This document shows, in pieces, positions 8,981-18,933 of a stretch of DNA of 64,000 nucleotides. The DNA is taken from positions 24,097-88,096 of the forward strand of contig JBQLZQ010000054.1 of NCBI GenBank assembly GCA_052168355.1. The letters are read 5' to 3'. A program made the translations under genes and the position numbers. Below the pieces are notes generated by a model. It saw nothing but the letters and a program-made list of their open reading frames with translations. It was not told where the DNA came from and made no database searches. Numbering within the stretch: position 1 is the stretch's first letter; every line of letters begins with the position of its first letter. The DNA is from JBQLZQ01 sp052168355 (lineage in GTDB: Bacteria; Pseudomonadota; Alphaproteobacteria; DSM-16000; Inquilinaceae).

Positions 8981-11900
8981 TCAGATTTCCTGGACGTCGG
9001 CGACGCCGGGGATGGCCTTGAGCGCCGCCCGGCCGCGGCCGCTCAGGGCATAGCGCCCCGGCAGGGCGATTTCGATCTCCCGCACGGCGTCGACCTGGAC
9101 CCAGATATCGACCTGGCCGCGCCCCTTGCCTTCCCGCTCCAGGGTCGCCTTGAGCGGCCCCACGGCCCGTTCGTCGGCCAGATAGATGGCCAGCCGCGCG
9201 TCGGCCCCGGCGACCGCCTCGTCCAATGAGCCCACCGACTGGGCGGTCAGGCGCAGATCGCCGTCCCTGGCCTGGACCTCGACCGCCATCAGAACCGGCG
9301 TGCCCGGCTCCAGCAACGGCCGGACCCGGGCCAGCACCTCCTCGAACAGGGTCACCTCGAACAACCCGCTGGGGTCGGACAGGGAGACAAAGGCCATGCG
9401 TTTCTTGGACTTGGTCATCTGCTCGCGCTTGGCGATGATCACGCCCGCCAGCTTGACCGTCTTGCCGGCCAGCGTCCCCGCCTCCGCCGCCACCTCCCTG
9501 TGGCGCCGGGCCCCGACCCGCCGTGTGTTGTAGCCGTCCAGCGGGTGGGCGGAGAGGTAGAAGCCGATGGCGTCGAATTCCTGACGCAGCCGCTCCATCA
9601 TGTCCCAGTCGGGCACCGACGGCAAGGCGGGTACGGACAAAGCCTCGCCGCCGTCGCCGCCGAACAGGCTGACCTGGCCGCTCTGCCGTTCCGACGCCGC
9701 GGACTGGGCGTAGCGCACCAGCTTCTCCGACGCCGCCAGCAGCCGGGCCCGGTTGGCGTCGAGGCTGTCCAAGGCGCCGGCGCGGATCAGATTCTCGATC
9801 TGCCGCTTGTTGACCGACTTTCCGTCCAGGCGCCGCGCCAGGTCGAACACGTCGCGGAAGGGGCCGTTGGCGCTTCTCTCTTCCTCCACCGACCGCATCG
9901 CCTCGACGCCGACCCCCTTGATGGCGCCCAGCGCATAGCGGATGGCGGCCTGGCCGTCCCCGGCGTCGGCGGGTTCGACCACGAACACCGCCCCCGACCG
10001 GTTGATATCGGGGGGCAGCAGGCGCAGGGCCAAGCGGTCGAGTTCCTGGCGAAAGACGTTCAGCTTATCGGTGTTGCCCAGGTCGAGGGTCATCGACGCG
10101 GCAAAGAACTCCAGCGGGTAGTTGGCTTTCAGATACCCGGTCTGGTAGGCGACCATAGCGTAGGCGGCGGCATGGCTTTTGTTGAATCCATAGCCGGCGA
10201 ACTTGGCCACCAGGTCGAAGATGGTGGCGGCCTGTCCCCCGTCGACGCCGCGGGCCGTGGCCCCGTCCACGAAGTGTTTCTTCTGGGCATCCATCTCGGC
10301 CTTGATCTTCTTGCCCATGGCCCGGCGCAGCAGGTCGGCGGCGCCCAGCGAGAAGCCGGCCAGGACCTGGGCGACCTCCATCACCTGCTCCTGATAGATC
10401 ATGATGCCGTGGGTTTCGGCCAGGATCGGTTCCAGGCTGGGATGCAGATAGTCTGGCTTTTCTTTGCCGTCCTTGACGCTGATGTATTTGGGGATGTTCT
10501 CCATCGGCCCCGGACGGTACAGCGCGACCAGGGCGATGATGTCCTCGAACCGGTCGGGGCGCAGCTTGCGCAGCACGTCGCGCATGCCCGCGCTTTCAAG
10601 CTGGAACACGCCCGTCCCCTCGCCCCGGCTCAGCATCTCGAACGTGGCCTTGTCGTCGAGCGGGATCGTGTCGAGGTCGATCGGCGTGCCGCCGGCGCGG
10701 ATCAGGTCGACCGCGCGGGCCAGAACCGTCAGCGTCTTCAGCCCCAGAAAGTCGAACTTCACCAACCCGGCCTGTTCGACATACTTCATGTTGAACTGGG
10801 TCACCGGCATCGGCGAACGCGGGTCGCGGTAGAGCGGCACCAGCTCCGCCAGAGGCCGGTCGCCGATCACCACCCCGGCCGCGTGGGTGGAGGCGTGACG
10901 GTACAGCCCCTCCAGCTTCAGGGCGGTGTCGATCAGGTGGCGGACCGAATCGTCGTCGTCGCGCTGGGCGCGCAACTGCGGTTCTCCTTCGATCGCCTGG
11001 GCCAGGGTAACCGGGTTGGCCGGATTGTTGGGCACCAGCTTGCAGATCCGATCGACCTGCCCGTAGGGCATCTGGAGGACGCGGCCGACATCGCGCAGAA
11101 CGGCGCGGGCCTGCAACTTACCGAAGGTGATGATCTGGGCAACCCGGTCATGGCCGTACTTGTCGCTGACGTAACCGATCACCTCGTCGCGCCGGTCCTG
11201 GCAGAAATCGATGTCGAAATCCGGCATCGAGACGCGTTCGGGGTTGAGAAACCGCTCGAACAGCAGGCCGAAGCGCAGCGGATCGAGATCGGTGATGGTC
11301 AGCGCCCAGGCCACCACGGACCCGGCGCCGGACCCGCGTCCGGGGCCGACCGGAATGCCCCGGTCCTTGGCCCACCGGATAAAGTCGGCCACGATCAGGA
11401 AGTATCCGGGGAACCCCATGTCGGAGATGACGCCAAGCTCGTAGTCGAGACGACGGCGATAGGGCGTGGCTGCCTCCTCCCGCTCCGCCGGCGACTGGGT
11501 CGGGGCAAACACGGCGGTTTCCAGGCGCCGCTCCAGCCCGGCCATCGCCTGGTCGCGCAGTTCGTCCGCCTCGCTGCGGCCCTCGGCGGTGGCAAAGGCC
11601 GGCAGGATCGGCTTGCGGCCCGTCGGCATGAAGTGGCACCGCCGGGCGACCACCAGGGTGTTGTCCACCGCCTCGGGCAAATCGGCGAACAGGGCCCGCA
11701 TTTCCTCGGCCGACTTGAACCGGTGTTCCGGGGTGACGCGCCTTCGGTCCTGCTGCCCGACATAGCTGCCGCTGGCGATGCACAGCAGCGCGTCGTGGGC
11801 CTCGGCCATCGAGGCGGTGGAGAAAAACACATCATTGGTTGCCACCAGGGGCAGATCGTGGCGGTAGGCGAGATCGATCAGGGCCGGCTCGATCGTCTCC

Positions 11901-12457
11901 TCCACCGCCAGCCCGTGGCGCATCAGCTCGACATACAGCCGTCCCGGAAACAGCCGCATCAGGGCGGCCAGCGCCTCTTCCGCCGCCGGCCCCTGCCCGT
12001 CCGCCAGGGCCCGGCCGACGGGGCCCGCGGGACCGCCGGTCAGGGCCAGCAGCCCATCCGTCCGTCCCTCCAGCTGGGTCCAGCCGATCTGCGGCGGCGC
12101 GCCGGGGTCGGTTTCCAGATAGGCCATGCTGATCAGGGCCATCAGGTTGCCGTAGCCAGTCTCGTCCTGGGCCAGCAGCACCAATTGATCGGGCGGCGTT
12201 CTCACCCCCGGCCGAAGACCACCCGTCGGCTCCGTCCGCCCCAGCGGCAGCACGACGCCGGTGATCGGCTGTATCCCGGCCGCCGACGCGGCGACCGCAA
12301 ACTCCAACGCGCCGAACAGATTGGCGCTGTCGGTGACCGCCACGGCCGGCATGCGCCGGTCCCGGCACAGGCTGATCAACTCGCCGAACTTGATCGCTCC
12401 CTCGGCCAGAGAATAGGCCGAATGGACCCGCAGATGGACGAAGTCGGCGTGGGACAT
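8981..12457 (-). CDS. dnaE: DNA polymerase III alpha subunit
   Basis: Replicative DNA polymerase, family C, 1158 residues. N-terminal PHP domain (HLRVHSAYSLAEGAIKF, residues 7-23), palm motifs GPGRGSGAGSVVAW and PDFDIDFCQDRR carrying catalytic aspartates, then FNKSHAAAYAMVAYQTGYLKA, a helix-hairpin-helix part, and a C-terminal OB-fold (LAGVIIAKREQMTKSKKRMAF). The size and lack of an exonuclease insertion mark it as the replicative DnaE rather than PolC or the error-prone DnaE2. The ATG at 12455-12457 is chosen because the open frame upstream runs as a shadow inside lolD. Confidence 0.96.
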   Translation of the reverse strand: MSHADFVHLRVHSAYSLAEGAIKFGELISLCRDRRMPAVAVTDSANLFGALEFAVAASAAGIQPITGVVLPLGRTEPTGGLRPGVRTPPDQLVLLAQDETGYGNLMALISMAYLETDPGAPPQIGWTQLEGRTDGLLALTGGPAGPVGRALADGQGPAAEEALAALMRLFPGRLYVELMRHGLAVEETIEPALIDLAYRHDLPLVATNDVFFSTASMAEAHDALLCIASGSYVGQQDRRRVTPEHRFKSAEEMRALFADLPEAVDNTLVVARRCHFMPTGRKPILPAFATAEGRSEADELRDQAMAGLERRLETAVFAPTQSPAEREEAATPYRRRLDYELGVISDMGFPGYFLIVADFIRWAKDRGIPVGPGRGSGAGSVVAWALTITDLDPLRFGLLFERFLNPERVSMPDFDIDFCQDRRDEVIGYVSDKYGHDRVAQIITFGKLQARAVLRDVGRVLQMPYGQVDRICKLVPNNPANPVTLAQAIEGEPQLRAQRDDDDSVRHLIDTALKLEGLYRHASTHAAGVVIGDRPLAELVPLYRDPRSPMPVTQFNMKYVEQAGLVKFDFLGLKTLTVLARAVDLIRAGGTPIDLDTIPLDDKATFEMLSRGEGTGVFQLESAGMRDVLRKLRPDRFEDIIALVALYRPGPMENIPKYISVKDGKEKPDYLHPSLEPILAETHGIMIYQEQVMEVAQVLAGFSLGAADLLRRAMGKKIKAEMDAQKKHFVDGATARGVDGGQAATIFDLVAKFAGYGFNKSHAAAYAMVAYQTGYLKANYPLEFFAASMTLDLGNTDKLNVFRQELDRLALRLLPPDINRSGAVFVVEPADAGDGQAAIRYALGAIKGVGVEAMRSVEEERSANGPFRDVFDLARRLDGKSVNKRQIENLIRAGALDSLDANRARLLAASEKLVRYAQSAASERQSGQVSLFGGDGGEALSVPALPSVPDWDMMERLRQEFDAIGFYLSAHPLDGYNTRRVGARRHREVAAEAGTLAGKTVKLAGVIIAKREQMTKSKKRMAFVSLSDPSGLFEVTLFEEVLARVRPLLEPGTPVLMAVEVQARDGDLRLTAQSVGSLDEAVAGADARLAIYLADERAVGPLKATLEREGKGRGQVDIWVQVDAVREIEIALPGRYALSGRGRAALKAIPGVADVQEI

Positions 12458-12518
12458 GGGATCGGTCGCGTTATGAGAGCCGGGTGCCGCCGCACTATCG
12501 CAGAGCGTCGTCCCGCCG

Positions 12519-13268
12519 TCACCCGGCACGGCCCGACCGGGCCCGCCCCATACCCGGAAAAACGGCGCCGTCGTGATCGACCAACCGGCCGTCGCGCAAT
12601 TCCAGCACCCTGTCCATCCGCCCCGCCAGTTCCAGATTATGGGTGGCGACCAGAGCGCCGATGCCGGTGGCGTGCACCAGGTCGAGCAGCAGGGCAAACA
12701 CCTCCTCGGCGGTGTCGTGATCCAGATTGCCGGTCGGCTCGTCGGCGATGAGCAGGCGGGGACGGTTGACGAGGGCCCGGGCGATGGCCACCCGCTGCTG
12801 TTCGCCGCCCGACAGGGCGGCCGGCCGGTGCCCCGTCCGGTCGGCCAGACCGACCCGGCCCAGAAGCTCGCGCGCGCCGTCCAGCGCCGCCGACCGGCGC
12901 CGGCCGGCGATCATCTGCGGCAGAGCCAGGTTTTCCTCGGCGGTGAATTCCGGCAGCAGGTGATGGAACTGATAGACAAATCCGATGGACCGCCGCCGCA
13001 AGCCCGTGCGTCCCGAATCGGACAGGGATCCGGCCGCGTTCCCTTCGATCAGCACGGTGCCGCCGTCCGGCCGCTCCAGCAGCCCGGCGATGTGCAGCAG
13101 CGTCGACTTGCCTGCCCCGCTGGGACCGACCAGGCCGACCATTTCCCCAGGCGCGACCGACAGCGAGGCGCCACGCAGCACGTCGAGACGGCGCCCGCCC
13201 TGATGAAACGCCTTGACCACCGACTCCAGTGTCAGGATCGAGGCGCTGCCGCCCGCCGGCTCACTCAT
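12519..13268 (-). CDS. lolD: Lipoprotein-releasing system ATPase LolD
   Basis: ATPase of the ABC transporter that extracts outer-membrane-bound lipoproteins from the inner membrane for LolA. In 249 residues it has Walker A GPSGAGKST, the Q-loop YQFHHLLPEF typical of LolD/MacB-type ATPases, the signature LSGGEQQRVAIARAL, Walker B LLIADEPTGNLD and the switch His in ATHN. The ATG overlaps the end of lolC/E by eight bases (ATGAGTGA), indicating coupled translation of the two subunits. Confidence 0.95.
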   Translation of the reverse strand: MSEPAGGSASILTLESVVKAFHQGGRRLDVLRGASLSVAPGEMVGLVGPSGAGKSTLLHIAGLLERPDGGTVLIEGNAAGSLSDSGRTGLRRRSIGFVYQFHHLLPEFTAEENLALPQMIAGRRRSAALDGARELLGRVGLADRTGHRPAALSGGEQQRVAIARALVNRPRLLIADEPTGNLDHDTAEEVFALLLDLVHATGIGALVATHNLELAGRMDRVLELRDGRLVDHDGAVFPGMGRARSGRAG

Positions 13269-14502
13269 ACCGCAAGGCCTCCACCGGATCGAGCCGGGAT
13301 GCCCGCAGCGCCGGATAGATGGTGGCCCCGAACGACAGCACCAGGGCCACCGCGGCGACCAAGGCCACCTCCAGCCCCTCGATCTGAGACGGCAGGCGGC
13401 TGAGATAATAGATCTCGGCGCTGAACAGTTCGGTCCCGGCGATCGAATCGAGAAACGCCTGGATACGGCTGACATTGGCGGCGATAAGAACCCCCAGACC
13501 CACGCCCGCCGCCGTGCCCAGAACACCGATGGTCGACCCGGCCAGCAGGAAGATGCGCAGGATGGCACTGCGCGGTGCGCCGATGGTGCGCAGGATGGCG
13601 ATATCGGCCCCCTTGTTCTTGACCAGCATGACCATGCCCGAAACGATGTTGAAGGCGGCGATCAGGATGATCAGGGTCAGGATCACAAACATCACGTTGC
13701 GCTCCACCTTGAGCGCGTTGACCAGCGACGATTGGTTCTGTTGCCAGTCCCAGATGGTGTAGGGGCCGGCCAGGACCGGGTTGAGGATGGCGCGCGCGAT
13801 GTCGACCCGATCCGGGTCGTCGATAAAGACCGAGATGCCGGTCGCCCGATCGGGCATCTGGAAAAAGATCTGCGCTGCCTCCAGCGGCATGAAGACGACG
13901 TTGCTGTCGAACTCCGACATGCCGGCGGAAAAGATGGCGGCGATCTCATAGGCGCGCATGCGCGGCACGGTCCCGAACGCGGTCGCCGCCCCGCTGGGCG
14001 CCACCAGGGTCAGGCTGTCGCCCAGCCCCACGGCGTACCGGTCGGCCATGCGTGAGCCGATGGCGATCACGTCCCGTCCGGCGAAATCGGCGGGATCGCG
14101 CATCCGCAGATCGCCGGCGATGGCCGGCAGCGACAGAAAATCCTCCGGCCGCAGGCCCCGCACCGCCGCCCCAGACGCCCGTCCCCGGTGCGACAAAAGC
14201 GCCTGCCCCTCGATCACCGGGGCGGCCCGCACCACGATGTCGGCGCCGAGCACCCGGTCGGTCAGGTCCTCGTAGTCGGTGACACCGCCCTGGCCATAGA
14301 TGTTGAGATGACCATCGAAGCCCAGCACCGTGCGCAACAGTTCGGTGCGGAACCCGTTCATCACCGACATGACGATGATCAGGGTGGCCACCCCCAGCAT
14401 GATGCCGACAAAGGAGAAACCGGCGATGACGGAGATAAAGCCTTCCGTCCGCCGCGGCCGCAGATAGCGGAAGGCCACCATCCTGACGAAGGGATTGAAC
14501 AT
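13261..14502 (-). CDS. Lipoprotein-releasing system permease, LolC/LolE family
   Basis: Inner membrane subunit that works with LolD. The 413-residue protein has one N-terminal membrane helix (FISVIAGFSFVGIMLGVATLIIV), a periplasmic MacB-like domain of about 200 residues, and three C-terminal helices (FVILTLIILIAAFNIVSGMVML; MVKNKGADIAILRTIG coupling region). Only one such subunit is encoded, so the complex is probably a homodimer of the type called LolF in bacteria lacking separate LolC and LolE. The ATG at 14500-14502 fits family length; no strong ribosome-binding site is present. Confidence 0.92.
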   Translation of the reverse strand: MFNPFVRMVAFRYLRPRRTEGFISVIAGFSFVGIMLGVATLIIVMSVMNGFRTELLRTVLGFDGHLNIYGQGGVTDYEDLTDRVLGADIVVRAAPVIEGQALLSHRGRASGAAVRGLRPEDFLSLPAIAGDLRMRDPADFAGRDVIAIGSRMADRYAVGLGDSLTLVAPSGAATAFGTVPRMRAYEIAAIFSAGMSEFDSNVVFMPLEAAQIFFQMPDRATGISVFIDDPDRVDIARAILNPVLAGPYTIWDWQQNQSSLVNALKVERNVMFVILTLIILIAAFNIVSGMVMLVKNKGADIAILRTIGAPRSAILRIFLLAGSTIGVLGTAAGVGLGVLIAANVSRIQAFLDSIAGTELFSAEIYYLSRLPSQIEGLEVALVAAVALVLSFGATIYPALRASRLDPVEALRYE

Positions 14503-14655
14503 TGAGCGATACTGCTTTCCTTCAGGTCCGTGCCAAGTCGCACAAAGCCGGGTCAATATGGCATTCCTGCGGCTTTGGTTCGTACGCAGTTTCGCACCGG
14601 GACGAACGCGCCACGTTCGCCGCAGGCCGGGGACGGCCGGACGCCGTGAGAGACC

Positions 14656-15396
14656 TCAGCGAATCCAACCGGTTGCGAGAGCGGATGCCCACTCCTGCCG
14701 CCCGTTTCGCCTGGCCATCTCTGCCATCGCTGCGGAATCATAGGAAACATACCGAAAACCCGCGGTCCAGCGGTTGCCGGATTTCTCAAGAACGGCGTAG
14801 CAGGCGTCCGGCGTTCCGGACTGCATGACGTGAAACACGGGACTGATATCGTCATATCCCGGGCATCCAACGCTGCCCGGATTGACGACAAGGCGACCGT
14901 CGCCCAATCGGACGATCCGCGGAATGTGCGTATGGGCACAGAGAATCAGCGGATAGGACAAGCCAACGGCCTCGGCCTCGATATTCTCGAGCGTGGCCAT
15001 GTGAACCACCGCGTCGTCGGTGACGGATTCCAGCCAGTAGGTCGTATCGCTAGCCGGCGTGCCGTGGCACAGAAACACCTCGTCCCGAAACACCGCCGTG
15101 GCGGGAAGCGCGGCAAGCCAGTCGCGATGATGGCGTCCCAGCTGCGCGCTGGCGGCCTTGTCGGAAGGCCCCATCTGCGTGTCCGGCACCTCGACCAGCC
15201 AACGGTCATGGTTGCCCCGAATGGCCAGGTCGCCCCGTGCCATAAGGAGATCGGCCGTTCGTCCCGCTTCCAGCGGACCGCTCAAATGATCCCCGAGATT
15301 GACCACGGTGTGAATGCCGATCCGGGCGGCGTCCGCCAGAACCGCTTCCAGGGCCAGGCGGTTCCCGTGAATATCGGCGATAGCCGCGAACCTCAT
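14656..15396 (-). CDS. Calcineurin-like metallophosphoesterase, YfcE/MJ0936 type
   Basis: Predicted binuclear metal phosphoesterase of 246 residues. All metal-binding blocks are present in order: DIHGN (residues 9-13), GDH, GNHD, HG in FLCHGTPAS and AHTH in LCAHTHIP, followed by NPGSVG. No signal peptide, so cytoplasmic. The natural substrate of this family is mostly unknown. It lies 21 bp downstream of proS and may be cotranscribed with it; a 153-bp gap with no recognisable gene separates it from lolC/E. Confidence 0.88.
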   Translation of the reverse strand: MRFAAIADIHGNRLALEAVLADAARIGIHTVVNLGDHLSGPLEAGRTADLLMARGDLAIRGNHDRWLVEVPDTQMGPSDKAASAQLGRHHRDWLAALPATAVFRDEVFLCHGTPASDTTYWLESVTDDAVVHMATLENIEAEAVGLSYPLILCAHTHIPRIVRLGDGRLVVNPGSVGCPGYDDISPVFHVMQSGTPDACYAVLEKSGNRWTAGFRYVSYDSAAMAEMARRNGRQEWASALATGWIR

Positions 15397-15417
15397 GGAA
15401 CCCGCTCCATCCCTTTT

Positions 15418-16740
15418 TCAGGCGGGCGCGCCAGCGATCCGCGCCAGGGCGTCTTCGGCCGACACTTCATGCCGCTCGCCGGTGGCCCGACGTTTGAGTT
15501 CGACGGTCCCCGCCTTGGCCCCGCGCGGTCCGACCACCATCTGCCAGGGCAGGCCGATCAGATCCATGACCGCGAATTTGCCGCCGGCCCGCTCGTCGGT
15601 ATCGTCCAGCAGCACGGACCGTCCGGCGGCGTGGAGCCGGCCGTAAAGATCCTCGCACACGGCGTCGCAGGCCGTGTCGCCGACCTTGAGATTGAGCAGC
15701 CCGACATCGAACGGCGCCACCGAGTCGGGCCAGACGATGCCGGCCTCGTCGTGGCTGGCCTCGATGACACCGCCGACAAGGCGCGACACGCCGACCCCGT
15801 AGGACCCCATCTCGATCGGCACCGGCACGCCGTCCGGCCCGGCCACGCTGGCGTCCATGGGACCGGAGTACTTCGTGCCGAAAAAGAAGATGTGCCCGAC
15901 CTCGATGCCCCGCCGCTCCACCAGCCTGTCGGCCGGCACGGGACAGGACGCGGGATCGTGCATCTCATCGGCGGCGGCATAGTGGGCCGTGACCCGCGCG
16001 ACCAGGGCGGCGAAATCGGCGTCCGTCTCAGCGGCGGTGCTGGTCAGATCGAGATCAAGCAGCGCCGGATCGCAATAGAGCTCGCTTTCCCCCGTATCGG
16101 CCAGAACGTGGAATTCGTGGCTGAGGTCGCCGCCGATCGGCCCGGTCGCCGCCTTGACCGGGATGGGCTTGAGCCCCATCCGCTCGAACGTTCTGAGATA
16201 AGCAATGAACATCCGGTTGTAAGACGCCTTGGCGCCTTGGAAATCCAGATCGAAGCTGTAGGCATCCTTCATCAGGAACTCACGCCCGCGCATGACCCCG
16301 AAGCGCGGCCGCACCTCGTCCCGGAACTTCCACTGGATGTGATAGAGGGACAGCGGCAGGTCGCGGTAGCTTTTGACCGAGGCGCGGAAGATGTCGGTGA
16401 TCATCTCCTCGTTGGTCGGGCCGTACAGCATGTCCCGGTCGTGCCGGTCGGTGATGCGCAGCATCTCCTTGCCGTAGTCGTCGTAGCGCCCGCTCTCCCG
16501 CCACAGATCGGCCGGCTGGATGGTCGGCATCAGAAGTTCCTGGCAGCCGATGCGGTCCTGTTCCTCGCGGACGATCTGTTCGATCTTCCGAAGCACGCGC
16601 AGGCCCAGCGGCAGCCATGCATAGATCCCGGCGCTGGTCTGGCGCACCAGCCCGGCGCGCAGCATCAGGCGGTGGGAAACGATTTGCGCCTCGCTCGGCG
16701 TTTCCTTGAGGGTGGGCAGGAAAAAGCGGGACAGGCGCAT
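15418..16740 (-). CDS. proS: Proline--tRNA ligase, type 2 (no editing insertion)
   Basis: Charges tRNA-Pro. At 440 residues it is the short alphaproteobacterial form that lacks the INS editing domain between motifs 2 and 3. Visible class II features: motif 1 region (PLGLRVLRKIEQIVREEQ), GPTNEEMITDIF, motif 2 FRDEVRPRFGVMRGREFLMKD, motif 3 GSYGVGVSRLVGG, and the anticodon-binding domain at the end. ATG at 16738-16740 is followed directly by the family start RLSRFFLPTLKE; the upstream open stretch is not conserved-looking. Confidence 0.95.
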   Translation of the reverse strand: MRLSRFFLPTLKETPSEAQIVSHRLMLRAGLVRQTSAGIYAWLPLGLRVLRKIEQIVREEQDRIGCQELLMPTIQPADLWRESGRYDDYGKEMLRITDRHDRDMLYGPTNEEMITDIFRASVKSYRDLPLSLYHIQWKFRDEVRPRFGVMRGREFLMKDAYSFDLDFQGAKASYNRMFIAYLRTFERMGLKPIPVKAATGPIGGDLSHEFHVLADTGESELYCDPALLDLDLTSTAAETDADFAALVARVTAHYAAADEMHDPASCPVPADRLVERRGIEVGHIFFFGTKYSGPMDASVAGPDGVPVPIEMGSYGVGVSRLVGGVIEASHDEAGIVWPDSVAPFDVGLLNLKVGDTACDAVCEDLYGRLHAAGRSVLLDDTDERAGGKFAVMDLIGLPWQMVVGPRGAKAGTVELKRRATGERHEVSAEDALARIAGAPA

Positions 16741-16848
16741 GGGCGAAACCGGGATCCGGGCAGATGAGGCGGAGGCCCGACCGGGCCGATGGGTGGCGAC
16801 TGTAGGCAAACCGCCCGGCCCTGTCCACGTGGGAACGGCGCGCGGATC

Positions 16849-18234
16849 CTAGACCGGCGCCGCCGCGGGCCGGCGCAAGACCCAGATCGAAACCGGGGTG
16901 TGACGACCGCGCAGGGTACGGTCCGCCTCCCTGTCCAGCCCGTGCATCAGTGCCGGATCGGATCCGACGGCATCGCGCGCCTCGGACGCCACGACGTCGC
17001 TGACGATCAGGCGGGCATCCAGCTCCCGGGTCAGCGCCTCCAGCCGGTTGGCGACATTCACCGTGTCGCCCAAGACGGTGTATTCCAGACGGCGGCTGTC
17101 GCCGACATTGCCGACCACCACCTCGCCGCAATGCAGGCCGATGCCGACCTCGATCGGCGGATCTCCCCTCTCGTGGCGCTCGCGGTTCCACGCGTCGATT
17201 TCCGCCAGCATGGCACGGGCACAGGCCAACGCCCTTACCGGATCGTCGTCCCGGGTTCGCGGCGTGCCGAAATGGGCCATCACCGCATCACCGATGTATT
17301 TGTCGACGGTCCCGTCATGGGCGAAAACCACACGCGCCAGACGGCCGTGATATTCGCGCAGCAGGGCGATCACCCGGTCGGGCGGCATGGCCTCGGTCTG
17401 ACGCGTGAACCCGACCATGTCGACGAACAGCACCGCCACCTTCTGCACCGCCACACGGTCCAGGGATTCGCCGCTGCGGGCCAGGTCGTCGACCAGATTG
17501 GGGGAGAAGTAGCGGGACAGGTTGGCCCGCGCCGCCTCGGCCATGACCTGGCGCCGCACCAGGCGACGCGACCGCCACGCCGTCACGGCCAGGATCAAGG
17601 TCACCAGGACCAGAAAAATCGTCTGGTTGTACCAGGCGGTGAGTGAAACGAAGTTCTCGTCCAGCAGCAGGGCCGTGATCTCGTCCCGGCTGAACAGCCC
17701 GCTGTCCAGCATCTGGACCGACGTGTAGGCCACGCTCTCGGGCAACCCCACCACCCAGAGTACGCCCGCACTCCATGCCAGGATCGACCAGCCGCCGGTC
17801 CAGATCACCAGCCCGGGGGAATAGCTGAGCGCCATGCCAACGAGAAACACGCCCAGATAGAGAAAATTGGGCAAACGGAGATTGAGCTGCGGGGTCAGTT
17901 CGAAAATCGGCGCCGGGACCACCAGAAAGTAGGTCAGCAAGGCAACATCCAGGGTCAAAAACCCGGCGGTCCACAACCAACTGCCAAACCCCAGCCGGCG
18001 CAGAACATAGGGTGCAACCCCAAGCGCCATGAACAGCCCCAACAGGGCTGCGTAGGGCACCGACCGTTCCGCCGGTAGGGTGCTCAGAACCCAGACGGTC
18101 AGAAATCCCAGAACCAGCAGCCGGCCCCAAAGGGCAAAGGCAAGACCGGCCCGCTCCTCGCGCTGGAAGGCGTCGCCCACGGCATCCGGCGGCTCTGGCT
18201 CCGGGGCGGAGGTCGCGGATGGGGTCATCCTCAC
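16849..18234 (-). CDS. Membrane-bound class III adenylate cyclase
   Basis: Predicted to make cAMP from ATP. The first 230 residues hold about six hydrophobic segments. The catalytic domain (about 240-430) shows metal-binding Asp in VLFVDMVGFTRQTE and in DKYIGDAVMAHFG, the adenine-specifying Lys of that same block, and the closing motif EYTVLGDTVNVANRLE. Only one catalytic domain is present, so it must dimerise. The 461-residue length is typical of such sensors; no HAMP or other linker is evident between membrane part and catalytic domain. It stands alone between proS and a small exported protein, with a 140-bp gap to the latter. Confidence 0.9.
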   Translation of the reverse strand: MRMTPSATSAPEPEPPDAVGDAFQREERAGLAFALWGRLLVLGFLTVWVLSTLPAERSVPYAALLGLFMALGVAPYVLRRLGFGSWLWTAGFLTLDVALLTYFLVVPAPIFELTPQLNLRLPNFLYLGVFLVGMALSYSPGLVIWTGGWSILAWSAGVLWVVGLPESVAYTSVQMLDSGLFSRDEITALLLDENFVSLTAWYNQTIFLVLVTLILAVTAWRSRRLVRRQVMAEAARANLSRYFSPNLVDDLARSGESLDRVAVQKVAVLFVDMVGFTRQTEAMPPDRVIALLREYHGRLARVVFAHDGTVDKYIGDAVMAHFGTPRTRDDDPVRALACARAMLAEIDAWNRERHERGDPPIEVGIGLHCGEVVVGNVGDSRRLEYTVLGDTVNVANRLEALTRELDARLIVSDVVASEARDAVGSDPALMHGLDREADRTLRGRHTPVSIWVLRRPAAAPV

Positions 18235-18374
18235 GGTACGATCCCAAGCAAATTGCGGCGTCGCGTCCAGGGACGGCGGGTTCCGCTACAAGAGATGGGC
18301 GCCTGCGGTCCCGACGGCAAGCGACGCCGCCATCGGCAGACATTGGAAAAGGCCGAGGACCAAAGACGGTTCTT

Positions 18375-18800
18375 TTAGTCCCGTACCGTGGCGGCGCAGA
18401 GGCCGGCCACATAGGGTTCGGCTTCCGGCGTCAGCGGCTGACCGTTGAACGTCAGGCGCTCGCCGTCGAAGGCAACGACGCCGACCGCGCCCTCGGCCAC
18501 AAACCCGGCGGCCAGCGACGGTATGCCGAACCGCTGGGCCAGATCGACCGCGATGACGAACTCGTAGACCTCCGGCAGGGCGATGACGGGCCCGCCGCCG
18601 AGGTCGGCCGGCGCCACGTCCCGGCCATGGACATCAACGCCCGGCCGATAGGCCACGTCGGGCGCCGGCGCGTGGGGGATCAGGCGCCGGCAGTCATCGG
18701 CGGACAGCCGCACCGTATAGGGCCCGACGTCCGGCGTCTGTGCCGTCGCGGCAGTCACGGCCAGCAGGGCGGCCGGGAGGCTGATCCAGGAGCGTGTCAT
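18375..18800 (-). CDS. Small exported protein of unknown function
   Basis: A 141-residue protein with a clear signal peptide (MTRSWISLPAALLAVTAATA) and probable cleavage before QTPDV. The mature part contains a repeated-looking architecture of short hydrophobic beta-type segments (VYEFVIAVDLAQRFG, VGVVAFDGERLTFNGQPL) and two cysteines (in SADDCRRLIP and VAGLCAATV) that could form a disulfide in the periplasm. ATG at 18798-18800 has AGGA eight bases upstream. I do not recognise the family. It is divergent from the purine permease gene. Confidence 0.7.
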   Translation of the reverse strand: MTRSWISLPAALLAVTAATAQTPDVGPYTVRLSADDCRRLIPHAPAPDVAYRPGVDVHGRDVAPADLGGGPVIALPEVYEFVIAVDLAQRFGIPSLAAGFVAEGAVGVVAFDGERLTFNGQPLTPEAEPYVAGLCAATVRD

Positions 18801-18933
18801 GGCGCCATCCTGGCCCGGGGACCCTAACGAGGCGTTAAAGCAAACCCTCCTGAGGATGCGCGAGCCGCTATATCTTGGGTTCATTTTATTCCATACTGCC
18901 AAATAGAGTGATTTCGAGAGAAGGACCATTCCC

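Noticed and set aside
9500..12751. Very long plus-strand open frame (over 1000 codons) opposite dnaE
   Set aside because: It is the reverse-strand shadow of dnaE in GC-rich DNA: composition is dominated by Gly, Arg, Gln and His, with no domain pattern, whereas the minus strand encodes a complete DNA polymerase III.
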